NCBI GenBank assembly: GCA_008828725.1
Contig: MEHQ01002658.1
Location: 36,577 to 100,576 of the forward strand
Length of the DNA: 64,000 bases
Source: Saccharina japonica
Lineage: Eukaryota; Sar; Phaeophyceae; Laminariales; Laminariaceae
Direction of reading: 5' to 3'
Shown here: one piece after another, positions 33,185-44,500 of the stretch
How the letters are laid out: every line of letters starts with the position of its first letter
Numbering within the stretch: the stretch's first letter is position 1
Translations under genes and position numbers: made by a program
Notes under the pieces: model-generated
Databases searched by the model: none
The model's input: only the letters and a program-made list of their open reading frames with translations
What the model was told of the DNA's origin: nothing

Positions 33185-33475
33185 TAGCAGATCTTCCTAA
33201 GGTAGCTATTTAGGCACTCTGATTGGCTAAGGGTATGTTTTACGCGGCTCAATCAACTTGGAGTCTTTCCCAGCCACAGCATCCCGAGTCACCCTACGCG
33301 TAGAGTATTTCCAAGCTCAGCATCCACGCCGGCCGAGTCGACCTAGAGTCTTACCAAGCACAGCATCCCAGCACTGACCACTGGCATAGGGTTAGGGTTC
33401 GGGTTCGGGTCGGTGGGTCGGCTTCAGGCGCCAAGCACAAACCCCCCGTAAATACCTACTATCACAAGGTTCGCC
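33185..33475 (-). repeat. Dispersed element with telomere-like core, inverted copy
   Basis: CTTCCTAAGGTAGCTATTTA and GGCACTCTGATTGGC mirror 7170-7215, and TAGGGTTAGGGTTCGGGTTC (about 33390) mirrors the CCCTAACCCGAACCC core at 7126. The block CAGAGTCTTACCAAGCACAG-like with CATCCC is internally repeated. Confidence 0.65.
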
Positions 33476-33765
33476 CACCCCTCCTTCTCCCTCCTTTCCA
33501 CTACTCGTACGGTTCGTGCCTTGATTTTCATCGCGCATAGGGTTCATTCAGCATGCCCGACGCTCGTCGATTTTCATCGAATTTTGCTAACTCACGCTCT
33601 CGCGCTTTCCGCTACGGTACGAGTCAAGATGCTTTTGCGAGAAAAAGCCCCCACGTATATATGAATACGAGCTCGTGCGAGCATGCACTCGGGGGGGCTC
33701 GAACTCGCGACCTTGACTCTATCAGGGACGATATTCACCTGTCATTCCACCGGGGACTCTGAAAC
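33476..33765 (-). mobile_element. SINE-A-related copy with a different tRNA-like head
   Basis: The minus-strand head ends in AAGGTCGCGAGTTCGAGCCC (a B-box). The body words CGTCGATTTTCATCGAATTT and GCTAACTCACGCTCTCG follow. It is more diverged than the other copies. Confidence 0.6.
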
Positions 33766-33984
33766 TCGAAAATATGATCTACGTATGATACGTATGTATT
33801 ATACGTTCCGCAGATATGTACCAACGTGTACATACGTTGCCCAGGTATGCACAGGCGTATATATACGATACGTGTATTTTCAAATTATGAGAAAAAAAAC
33901 GCTTTATTAGCGGTGAAGATCGTGAAGATCGAGGAATTCGGCGAAACCCATCGTTTATTTCAATTATTAATAGAACAAAAAAGC

Positions 33985-34745
33985 AGGGTTCTTTACGGTG
34001 CGGTTTTTCCTATCGGTTCGGTGCGGTTAACCGCACCGAACCGCACCGTAGAATTTTTGCCCTCCTGAAAACCGCACCGTACCGCACCGTAGGTTTAGCG
34101 ATTTTGGAAAATCGCACCGAACCGCACCGAAGGAAATAAAATACAACCGAACCGCACCGTAGAGTTCACGACATATGAAAACCGCACCGAACCGCACCGT
34201 AGCATTACCGATTTCTGAAAACCGCACCGAACTGCACAGTAGGAAATATCACAGCACCAAACCGCACCGTAGGATTTTCAAAATCTGAAAACCGCACCGA
34301 ACCGCACCGTAAGATTCCCGATTTCTGAAAACCGCACCGAACCGCACCGTATAGGGTGCACGAAAAAAACGAACCGCACCGTTGCATTTACGATTTCTGA
34401 AAACCGCACCGAACCGCACCGTAGGATTTCTGATTCCTGAAAACCGCACCGAACTGCACCGTAGGATGCATGAAAAAATCGAACCGCACCGTTGCATTTA
34501 CGATTTCTGAAAACCGCACCGAACCGCACCGTAGTATTCCTGACTCCGGAGAACTGCACCGAACCGCACCGTAGGATGCATGAAAAAACCGAACCGCACC
34601 GTGGGATGTATAATATCGGATAACCGCACCGAACCGCACCGTAATATTTCTGCTTTCTCAAAACCGCACCGAACCGGACCGTAGGATTTTCGGAAAACAA
34701 AAAAACCCCAAAAAAACCGCGCCGTGCACGGACGGTTAACCGTAA
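33985..34745. repeat. AACCGCACCG satellite array, about 13 units
   Basis: The unit of about 58-62 bp is AACCGCACCGAACCGCACCG followed by TAGGATTTnTGATTTCTGAA. Units near 34360 and 34465 share GAAAAAATCGAACCGCACCG, so a two-unit higher-order repeat is present. Overlapping open frames of up to 219 codons in several phases result from the repeat. Confidence 0.9.
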
Positions 34746-35180
34746 AGAACCCTGAAAAAAAGTCATCGAGGAATTCGGCGAAACCCACCTTTCTTTCGCA
34801 AACTGGATACTGGATACTGGATACCGGCATGTATGTATGTGTAAAGAGTGGATCAACAGAAACAAAACAAGGATACCCGTGACATATACTATGGTATACC
34901 GTATATGACACGATCTGTATACTGCTGTATACCACACCCCCTCGGACGAATTTCAACGCTGATTTGCTCGACTACCGGTCGAGTGCTAACCCCGAGCGAC
35001 CCGTCTAAATATGGAAAGATCTCGACGAGATGCTCCGAAAGCCGCCTTTTTCGTTGTCTGTGTCCCCCTGGTTGTGGGGAAAAAAATCGCTTTGAAGTTC
35101 AACCCAGGGGGTGTGATACGTGATACACACTAGACTGTCATATACGGTATACGCATGATACTTCGATCACGCGTACTACT
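34746..35180. other. No gene recognised
   Basis: A short word shared with 33915 (CGAGGAATTCGGCGAAACCC) borders both ends of the satellite. TGGATACTGGATACTGGATA is a small tandem repeat at about 34804. Confidence 0.5.
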
Positions 35181-35184
35181 GCTG

Positions 35185-35375
35185 CGGAATCCGACGCCAA
35201 GTCGACGAGGGAAGAAAGTGCTGAAATCTTCTCGCGATAAAAATGCAAGGCACGTACCGTACGAGTGGGGAGGGGGGGGGAAGAGCCTACTTAGTGACCC
35301 CGGATCTGAGTTACGACTAGGCTACGTAGGAAGGAGAGAATAAAGAAGGGCGAATATGATAAAAGGGGTGGACAA
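35185..35375 (+). mobile_element. SINE-A fragment, plus orientation
   Basis: GTCGACGAGGGAAGAAAGTG, TCTCGCGATAAAAATGCAAG and GTGACCCCGGATCTGAGTTA are the SINE-A body in the opposite orientation to the neighbouring copies. Confidence 0.75.
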
Positions 35376-35466
35376 CGAACAAACAAAAAAACCAACTACG
35401 CTACGTATTAGCTATACCTGGTATGTACGTACTCGTGTACGGGCTATTAATAGTACTACGTTACGC

Positions 35467-35636
35467 ATCTCACTTGCTTTACCCATTAGTTTGCGTTTAT
35501 TTTGTTTTGGTTTTTCTCTGTTTCACAGTCTGTGACCACAGAATTTGTATCTCTCTAGGATTGGGAATCAGGACAGGCACTGGGTGTACTGATGTGGTTG
35601 AGTAGAAAGAACGGGTTTAATGTGAAGACAACAACA
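35467..35636. repeat. 170-bp dispersed repeat
   Basis: From CATCTCACTTGCTTTACCCA to AATGTGAAGACAACAAC it matches 39788-39957 with about four substitutions. No inverted ends are seen. A diverged relative lies at about 29410-29480. Confidence 0.9.
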
Positions 35637-36098
35637 ACAACAACAACCACCATACGTAAAGGATTCATATATTCATATTGCGTATGTGGGCGTATGGGGT
35701 AGTATGACCCTACAAAAACTTTCTTCTTTTGTCACGTCATCATCATGTTGTTGATTGTTCTCAGTTCTCACCACATCATCTATCTGTTCACGAAAAAGAA
35801 AGTCGTTGGTCGTTGGTCACAGGTCACAGGACAGCCCCCCCGCAAAAACCCTGTTTTGTACGAGTAGCGAGTGGTGGAAGAATAAGAATGCCTCAGGGAG
35901 GCATGATACCACACAAACTACGAAGTGTAACGCAGTACGTACGATGGCATGTGGTCATCTCGCTTCTCGCTCCGCTGTTTCAGCGATGCTGGCTGGCTCT
36001 GAGCTGACAGGTCAGCATCCGCACATTTACACCGAGGCAAAGATAGATATCTATATGTGATATTTCCTCTATTTTCCCTCCATTCCATTGTAGTATCG
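35637..36098. other. No gene recognised
   Basis: A CAACAACAACAACAACAACC tract is at about 35628. Short overlapping frames only. Confidence 0.5.
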
Positions 36099-36246
36099 TA
36101 TGCAGTACAGGACACCTAATTCTAAAGTAAAATAAGAAATCCAGGAGTCGTTATCTTGAACTTAGCGTGGAAAGCACCCTCTCTCAAATAAGAAATCCAG
36201 CCTGGACCATGTTTCCTGTTTCTCATTAGGTGACCTGTACTGCTGT
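36099..36246. mobile_element. MITE-3 copy, about 148 bp
   Basis: Left CAGTACAGGACACCTAATTC and right TTAGGTGACCTGTACTG are inverted. The interior has two oppositely placed AAGAAATCCAG words, as in the other copies. Confidence 0.85.
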
Positions 36247-36639
36247 GCACTTACTTGGTACTTCGTGATCTACGAGTATACACGCGTACGTACATACGAC
36301 ATGTACGAGTATGCAAGACACATGAGATAATCGTCTGAGCGTAAAATATTGTGCATAGGTGGTGTCGTATGAAGATGTGTGTGAGAAACACCAACACTGC
36401 TCCTCCTGGTTTGGATACGCGTATTACAGGCTGGTTCAAGCATACCACCCAAAATGTAGTCAGTAGCCAATGTCCACGCCGTTTTTTGCAGATAGACCCT
36501 GAAATTTGGCACACGTGTTTTACGCGCCCTATCCGAGCCGTTACGAAGTTTTTTTTTTGTTGAATTGGGTTCGTTTGTTTTTTTCGTTTGTTTTGATTTG
36601 CATCTGATTGGTCGAAAAGTGAATAACCAGCAAGACATT

Positions 36640-36980
36640 TCGATTTTCTTGGTTCTTTGTTTTTCATCCCATTCATTATCTTCGCACTTCCGTCTTTCTC
36701 CCTCCCTAGTCGTAACTCAGATCGGGGGTCACAAAGTAGGCTCCTCTCCCTCCTTCCCCACTACGGTTCTTGCCTTGCATTTTTATCGCGAGAAGATTTC
36801 AGCACTTTCTTCCCTCGTCAACTTTCGTCGAATTTTGCTCACCCACGCTATAATATGCGCTCTCGACAGTCGGTGTCATTTGAGAATAAAAACCTCCATG
36901 GGGGAGAATCGAACCCTCGACATCCGGCCCTACGTACAGGATTCGTGGCTACCAGTTAGACCACCGGGGCGACCGATTGA
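36640..36980 (-). mobile_element. SINE-A, complete copy
   Basis: The minus-strand head GGTCGCCCCGGTGGTCTAAC with GGTTCGATTCTCCCC (B-box) is followed by the body and the TTATCTTCGCAC end. Compared with 37686-38058 it carries a few extra bases in the head. Confidence 0.85.
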
Positions 36981-37149
36981 AATTCGGTAAAACGGAATTC
37001 CACAAGAAGTCTTTTAGGGCTTGTTTTGCTCTTCGTTTTATTGAATTGGGCGTGCGCTATGTGCAGGAGCATCCTGCAAAAAGTTTTGTGCAGGCTGTGT
37101 GAGGTCAATTTCTACCTCGCACGTCGACCCCGACCAAGCCAACCCCAGA

Positions 37150-37182
37150 CATACCCCTAACCCTAACCCGAACCCTAACCTT
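37150..37182. repeat. Interstitial telomere-like repeat
   Basis: CCCCTAACCCTAACCCGAAC then CCTAACC. The flanking GTGCAGGAGCATCCTGCAAA (about 37060) and CATCCTGCACAAAACTTTTT (about 37298) are inverted relative to each other, so this core may sit inside an inverted-repeat element at about 37050-37345. Confidence 0.65.
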
Positions 37183-37685
37183 GGGGGGCACGAGTTCGGC
37201 AGGGGCAGCCACGCGGCTCCGCCGCGTGTTTTGATGGCGTTTTTCCAAAAACAAACATGCGGCCCAAAAGGCCAGCCTCACCCATTAGAACCGGCATCCT
37301 GCACAAAACTTTTTGCAGGGTGCTCCTGCACATAGGACGCGCCCTCGTGGGATCATCTGTGAGTGTTTTCCGCACAGACAGGTAGTATCGAACCCCGAAA
37401 GACTGCGAGCCCGGAAGTACAGCAGTATATCGGCACTACACAACAACAGCAAGTTTACAGTACGTCGTGCGTAGTACTGGCTGGACCTCGATACACTGCT
37501 GCTGCTGCTGCGAGTACTCGTCCATATATACCTGGTACGCAGTATTACGTATATAATACATATCTGCAGTACTCGTACGCACATACATAACACGGCGGAA
37601 AAATATAAGGTTTGTTTGAAAGTTAATTTGTACATCACGCGGTCCTTATATTTGCGTCCATATTGGTATACGTATGTGTATACTG

Positions 37686-38058
37686 TATTCGTACTGTTTT
37701 TTTTTTTTTGTTTTTTTTTTTTCATCCCATTTATTTTCTTTGCCCTTCCGTTTTTCTTTTTCCCCTTTCTTTTTTTTCCCCCCCTCGTCTCTAGTCGTAA
37801 CTCAGATCCGGGGCCACAAAGTAGGCTCCTCTCCCTCCTCCCCCACTACGGTTCTTGCCTTGCATTTTTATCGCGAGAAGATTTCAGCACTCTCTCCCCT
37901 CGTCAACTCTCGTCGAATTTTGCTTACCCACGCTATAATATGCGCTCTCGACAGACGGTGTCATTTGAGAATAAAAACCTCCATGGGGAGAATCGAACCC
38001 TCGACATCCGGGCCTACAGGCTTCGTGGCTACCAGTTAGACCACCGGGGCGACCGGCT
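37686..38058 (-). mobile_element. SINE-A reference copy (tRNA head, body, A-rich tail)
   Basis: On the minus strand the element starts with CGGTCGCCCCGGTGGTCTAA, which includes the A-box-like TGGTCTAACTGGTAGCC. It continues to the B-box GGGTTCGATTCTC and a ~250-bp body ending in TCTGAGTTACGACTAG and an A-rich tail (the T runs at 37698-37722 on +). It is non-coding and would need a partner element's reverse transcriptase to move. Confidence 0.9.
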
Positions 38059-38099
38059 ACCAACCCGAAATACGAACCGCAAGTATACTCGTATGATAT

Positions 38100-39787
38100 C
38101 ATTGGCCCGTATCATTCGCATACGAAAGTACCTGAGTATTTCATTTCGAAAACACTTCAATTAACTTTACGCATACTGTATACGAGTACTCTACTTTTTT
38201 ACGTCATCTGGGAGTATCTACTCGTATATCTGTGGACTTGTTCATCGAATCAGTGTTGTGCGACGAGGTAACGAAGGGAACAGCAGCAACACAGATACTA
38301 CGGCTGTGCTGCTGTACAGGCAGTAGTAGTAGCAGCAACGACCGGACACGTGAAGACACGAGCAACGACCGGACGACAGCAGCAGCAGCAGCAGTCAAAA
38401 ACATCAACAACCAATGAACAAACAAACGCCAACACGCCAACACTACTCATCACACTCACTCGTACCTGCTTGCTTGCTGTGAGAGGAGAAGAGGGTGTGA
38501 TGATGCTGTCCCAGACTCCAGTCGTGTAGTATTTTAATAAGTCGTGGAAACCGGAACGAGATCGCTGAAAGGAGAGACACAGGGTATAGACCGCACTTGT
38601 CAGCGGGTGTTGGGACAGCTACTCCCACCGAGTGCCACGCGGTAAGCTTCCTATCGCGCTGCTTTATCTGTCCGTTCTGCGGTGGCCGGTGGCCGTGTCG
38701 GGGCTGTGGGATGTCCCCTGTTGGGTGGGTCCTTCTTCTGGAAACGGCGGTTCAACTTTGACGATGGTTGTGATGATTGTGATTGGTTGTTGTACATGTT
38801 GGTATCCATTGAAGATGAACATCCCTGAGGCCGATCTCCCAAATCAAATATCAAAACTTAAACTTTCTCATTGTGGTATCCAGAATTTGAGAGAAGAGAG
38901 AATCAATCACCGCCACGTAGGTTTCCGTCGATTATATGGCCGTATCTGTAAGGGGCGGCGTCAGATATCTTACGCGCCCACCGGTCGACGGCAGCTGCTC
39001 GAGCTCACGCCGAGCGCCAGGCACGGGGCGGCGCAAGCATGACCTACGTCGCGGATCCACGGAGCAGTACCAGTCAGCACCGATGGCTCAGGTGTTGGCG
39101 AGTAGCACACTCTCGCGGTATTGGACGCTTCCAGCGAGTCAATAAACGCTATGTGGGATTACTGAGATACGCTTGCTTTCCGACGTATTTCGGAGTGTTG
39201 TCCATCCTCCTCCTGTGGTTCGCGCCGCAAGGCACGATGTTCGCCCACGGCTGTTACATCCATGGATCGGATATCGGATACTGCGAGTCTTCTCTGTACA
39301 CCGACAGCGACTACAGGTGAAGTTCGTTTATGAAAGCCTTCCTTCAAAGATCAAGCGTGGCGTTCCTACCAGCAAGCTCGTAAGAATGTGTTTGTACGAG
39401 ATTCTACTGTTGTTGTAGCAGTTGGCTTTTACTACTGTGCTGTTGCTTCGACAATCAGTTGTCGACCGCAAACAGTCGAACCCACACCACGCGCTTATAC
39501 TACTGACTCGTATAGTACAGTGTACCTGATATCATTGTACACTACGATGGTAATTCGTTCTTCCAGGAACGATCCAGCCTATATACGGAGTATCGTATCC
39601 TTTACTCGCAAGTACCTCGTAGTTCTTGGTGTGTGTGCTGTCGAACGCAGGAAGGAGATGCATTGTTCAGCGATTGTCTCGGCTTTACAGTACAGCAGCA
39701 GTTCGTACAGTACTTGTATACTGTACGCGTACCACACGGTAATGCAGCACTGTAATATTACGGGGGACCTCGTAGAGTAAATAGAAC
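38100..39787. other. No gene recognised with confidence
   Basis: It has CAG/GAC-rich tracts at 38281-38395. A minus-strand frame (38854-38651) and plus-strand frames at 38632-39042 and 39039-39320 are open. The latter includes a hydrophobic FGVLSILLLWFAPQG segment and ends at a possible donor CTACAG|GTGAAG (after 39317). It could be an upstream exon of the membrane protein at 41.4-50.3 kb, but its phase does not join the next exon. Confidence 0.3.
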
Positions 39788-40035
39788 CATCTCACTTGCT
39801 TTACCCATTAATTTGCGTTTGTTTTGTTTTGGTTTTTCTCTGTTTCACGGTCTGTGACCACATAATTTGTATCTCTCTAGGATTGGGAATCAGGACAGGC
39901 ACTGGGTGTACTGATGTGGTTGAGTAGAAAGAACGGGTTTAATGTGAAGACAACAACATGGTAAACACAAAATCCTATATATTTACCTATTTTCACGAAC
40001 AATATGTGGTCCTGTTTACTGGTCCTCCGTGATAA
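39757..40035. mobile_element. MITE-1 interrupted by the 170-bp repeat
   Basis: TATTACGGGGGACCTCGTAG with AGTAAATAGAACC is the left end of MITE-1, and GTGGTCCTGTTTACTGGTCC with TCCGTGATAA is the right end. Between them, 39788-39957 is the whole 170-bp repeat known from 35467. Confidence 0.85.
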
Positions 40036-41329
40036 TGTATTCGCGAATCGATGCGTACATGATCTTGCCATAGCTACGTACGCATAGCACAGAAACGGCC
40101 GGAGAGGTATCATAGCTGCAAACTTGGGGAGTACCAGGTACCTGGTATGATAAATACAGGTATCTGGTAATACCAAAGGTACAAGCTTTCCAAATATGTT
40201 CATTTTGGTTCGCCGTCTTTCTTTTTGTCCAATGTCCGTCCTCTATACCTTCCTTTTTCACAGGGTCGCCGTCACGCCTTTCTGCGCATCATACATCAAG
40301 TACTCGGCGTGTGTGCCCAAGTACAACGTGAGTAACGTATGATACATACCTGGTACACATCTGGGGGAATACACGGTCCTTGGCGGCTTATCCCCCTCTT
40401 CAAATTGATGCCACTGTCGTACCTGACACCGGTCGGTTGGACTTCGTGTGCGCGCGTTTCGTAGCGCCACATATTCCCTCCTTCGAAACGATACCGGTAC
40501 CTGGTACCTGATGTTGGTAGCAATAGCGTTCTTGTGCAGAGGTGTTGTGGCAGCGCATTCCCCTCTTGAACTTGATGCTCGTACCAGTACCAGGTACCAG
40601 CTCCCTCGACGCTTGAAAACATGCATGAGCTGCTTTTCTTGTTCAAACTTCGTACAGCTTCATTGCGCACAGAGTTTCGTGTATTGGGCGCCCTTTCCCC
40701 GACGGCGTACGTAGTGTTGTGCCTCGTGTTCTTTAGGGTTGTCAGGCGAAAATCCACGATCTCTCGACTGCAATCGATAGCTCACCACTCGTACGCCGAC
40801 AGACATGGTACCTGAACCAACACGCATCGTACATATCTCCATCAAAAGCGAAATCTTGCAAGGAAGAAACACATCTCGCTCGCCAGTAGCAAGCCCCCGT
40901 CCCCTGCATACCGCACCCCCTTCGCAGCGCACAAGAGCAAGCCTTGTTTAACCTTACCTCGCAGTGGACACATTGGTGTTGATTACATACAGTAGCGCTA
41001 CCCACTAGTCTCCATAGGCGCGTTACTACCAAGCAAAAAATAGGCTGGTGGGTAGTGTTATATACAGCACGCGACATGTTAAGAAGTTTGGGGGTCAAGA
41101 ATTTCAGGCCGAGTTTTTTTTAATTCAAGAAATTACTGCAAAAAACATTTGCAGCTCAGCGAGAAACAAAAGCCTAAATCTCATCGAATAATATTTTCAA
41201 GAGCCTATATGCTCAACGTTGACATCACAAGATACTTTTGCCACAATAAGGGACTCTTAACTGCTGGCGCGTGCTGTAAACAACAAAATGTACAGTTTCG
41301 GGTTCGATTATCGTCACAGGGCTGATGTA
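40036..41329. other. No gene recognised
   Basis: TACCAGGTACCTGG-type short palindromes recur (40130-40170, 40495-40515, 40580-40605). Minus-strand frames over 40258-40757 are built partly from these repeats. Nothing is assignable. Confidence 0.45.
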
Positions 41330-41390
41330 AGGATTACTCTGGGCTGGGTTTTTACCCCTATATAGCTCAGTAGGTAACCCATTCACATGA
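41330..41390 (+). mobile_element. SINE-B solo terminal unit
   Basis: GGATTACTCTGGGCTGGGTT and TATAGCTCAGTAGGTAACCC, with no SINE-B body after it. This is what recombination between the two terminal repeats would leave, or a truncated insertion. It ends about 60 bp before the exon at 41452. Confidence 0.7.
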
Positions 41391-41451
41391 AGAAACAAAC
41401 AAACTTGCCCCTCCCCCCTCTTCTTGAATTGCGTCTCGCGTGTGCGACACA

Positions 41452-41597
41452 GCCCCTGTCTCCGTCGCGAGATTTCAAGGACGGGCGGTGGCTGAACAAC
41501 ACGCTGACGGTCAAGGACGAGTGGGTGGAGAGGTACTACGAGACAGTCGTCAATTACCGCCTGGGGATAGAGGGAGACAAAAATCTCCAGAAACAAG
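41452..41597 (+). CDS. Frizzled-like gene exon A
   Basis: Open from acceptor GCGACACAG (an alternative acceptor is TTTCAAG at 41479) to donor AACAAG|GTGCGG in phase 1. It encodes GRWLNNTLTVKDEWVERYYE and further charged residues, with one N-glycosylation-like NNT. The phase matches exon B. Confidence 0.55.
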
Positions 41598-44500
41598 GTG
41601 CGGCTCTCTTTTGGTTCGTCTCTCGCGGTGATTGATGGCACATTTATTGGTGTGCGTCCTGATACTGCTGTGGGAACGGGTAAGCACGTAAAAACACTAC
41701 CAAGGTACGATTCACGAGAATACACGAAAAAGAGAGAAAACTATCTATGGCTATACTGTACACTCCTTCGCGAGGTAACAATGAGAAACAAATCAGAATG
41801 GTAAAAATTATTGGACGGTATTAAAAATTACGTTCGTTTTAAAGAAATTTGTTTACGTGGTTTTTGTATACCCCAAGTATACCCCCCTCATTTGTTTTCA
41901 ATATTTATGTTCACGTGGTTATCGTATTCCCCTCCCCGCCCAGTGCCAGCAATGTCTGCCTGATCGGTGAAAACCCGACATGCTCCGTCCCGGCATTGTA
42001 GGGATGCGAGGGTCTATGGTCATACGACTACGGCCATGCATAAAAATGGAGTACACCCCCCCCAGAACTGGGGCTAAACACTAAAGTTGGCGTGTCGTTT
42101 TTCTGTTTCGAATGCCCCTGAGGTACGAAGTATACAGTGTAGACCCGCCGTCAAGCAAACCCCAGCAGGGGTAATGGTGAAACGTTATTGTGACCTCACC
42201 CGCAAAGGGCTTCACACCTCTGACAGATCATGATCTAGATAATCTACAGATAGGTCATGATCTAGATCATCTACAGATAGATCATGATCTAGATAATCTA
42301 AACCCTCACCTGTCCTTGTGAGAGGTTGCACAGGATCTGCATAGTACAGATCCGAGCGAGAAAACATGTATTACGGAGGACCATAGTAAATAGGACCAAT
42401 TTTTGTTAGTAAAAATAGATAAATATATAGGTTTTAGTGTGTGCCGCAGGTCCTATTTACTATGGTCCCCCGTAATAGTACAGCAAGCAGATTCTACTGT
42501 TCCCGCCCGGCAACACGACCTAGACCATGCAAGATCGATAATATATCTGCCTTGAAAGATCTTGATCCTCACGTGGGAATGATCTGTACGATCTGTATGA
42601 TCTGTATGATCTGTATGATCTGTATTATCTGTAAGATCTGTATGATCCGTATGATCTGTATTATCTATCTGATCTGTCCGAGGTGTGGGTTTAAAATGGT
42701 ATTCATATCATAGGGTCGTTCTTATCGAGCAACTTTTCCCCAAAAATTCCAATATTTCGTTTTTAAAAAAAACCAGGAAAGGCAGTAAAAACAGGATTTT
42801 ATTTGGAAAGTTTGGAATTTTAACAGAGGGCAAAATATTTGGAAGGCTTCGCATGCCAATATTTGGAAATTATTTTTGGAAAATGTGGGAATCCTAGAAA
42901 CTGCGCGAAAACAAATAATGGAAATCAATTTTTGGGGAAAAGTTGCTCGATAAGAACGACCGATAGTATATAGGGTTTAGCGTAACGTTCGCCGCTGAGC
43001 ACGACGTCTCAACCTTAAAAAATGTTAGCGTGTAAAAAATTCAGCGAGTCTCAAATTCTCACTGGCTTGTTTCTTGCTCACGGCCCAATTTTTCACCCCC
43101 AAATCCCGAAAACCATTGAGCATGAACCAACCAAACCTCATGAAACTGAAAAGGCGGAACAGGAAGGGGACACGTAAGATAAGCAATGTGTTTCCATGTA
43201 ATATAAGGAAAAACGCGTATTGAGCGCCCAAATGTTGGAGGTGTCTCTATTGTTAGGAGCAGGAACGGTGCTCCGTCTCGTAAGGGATGCGTAGCCAAGG
43301 GCCAATCAAATGACGAAGACAAGCAATAAATACGCACGCCCCCCCCCCCCCCCCCCCGCACCAATGTCTGCCTGGTCGTTGAAAACCCGCACGTGCTCCG
43401 TCCCGGCATTGTAGGGGATGCGAGCGTCTATGGTCATACGACTACGGCCATGCATGAAATGAGTACCCCCCTCGACAGCCCTCACACGACAATTTGTTTT
43501 TTTGTTTCCCCCGGTTTTCTTTATGCAGTGATCGGCATGGAAGTTCAGGGTGACTTACCTAATAATGGAGCTAATTCTTACGGCGGGCCATAGTAAACAG
43601 GACCCACGATACACGCAAAAAAAACTACGATACGGTACATATGTTCCCTATTTTTACTAATAACAATATTTGGTCCTGTTTACTATGCCCCCCCGTGACA
43701 TTAATAGTAGTATTGTGGAGGATAGGGTACGTAGACACCGTCAACCTCTGATCACAAATGCCAACCATGAAGATACGTTAACCAACGTCCGGTCTACGAG
43801 ACCTGCCATCATGGATGGTCTTCATATGGTTGACGTTCGGGAATACAAACCCAGAACGCTACCAGGGAGTGAAGGGTCTACGAGAACGACCCCCACTCCC
43901 ACTCTCTAACCTATGAGATCTCTCCTTGCGAGATGCGAGGGAGGTTTTGTGGAGGCACCTCCTTGCCACATATAAGAAAGAAAAGTGCGCGTCAAGGCCT
44001 CGGCCAACCCTGCTCAAGACCCCGACACGGCCGACATCATCTGAGGAGGCGACCTCCATACTTAACCCTTACAGGACTGGAGTCCCGTTTTGGGGACAAA
44101 TTACTTAGAATTAGACTTGTTTGTCCCCAAAAACGGAACTGCAGTCCTAAAAGGGTTAACAATAACCCGTGTACATGGTACGTGCGTACCCTTGTGTATT
44201 GTACCGACCAAGCAACATGTTGTCGTTTTTTTCGGGATGTTTAAACTTCTAGGGCGTAGAAATCGTTTCTAAACGAAAAGCGAGACCAGGCATGCATGTC
44301 GTCGTTAGTGTTCTGCTGTACCTGGTATGTAGCAGACTTCTTTCGGGTGGGGGTACGACCTTGATACGATACGCATGCTACAGATAGCCTGCATGCAGGT
44401 GCACCATGTTTCTGCCTTCTGAGGGTGGTGACTTGAAGAGCTTTGTACTAATAGTAAGTCAAAAACTGATCTTGGAGCAGAACAAAAGTGCTATATACCC

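Noticed and set aside
34027-34956. Frames of up to 219 codons rich in V-R-F-G-A-V
   Set aside because: They come from the ~60-bp AACCGCACCG satellite. Overlapping phases are equally open and the composition follows the repeat.
36900-36980. Possible tRNA gene (minus strand) with a good B-box
   Set aside because: It is continuous with the repeated SINE-A body at several loci and I could not pair an acceptor stem, so it is a SINE head.
40258-40757. Minus-strand frames of 122-153 codons
   Set aside because: They are built partly from TACCAGGTACC repeats and are matched by open frames on the other strand; no domain is recognised.
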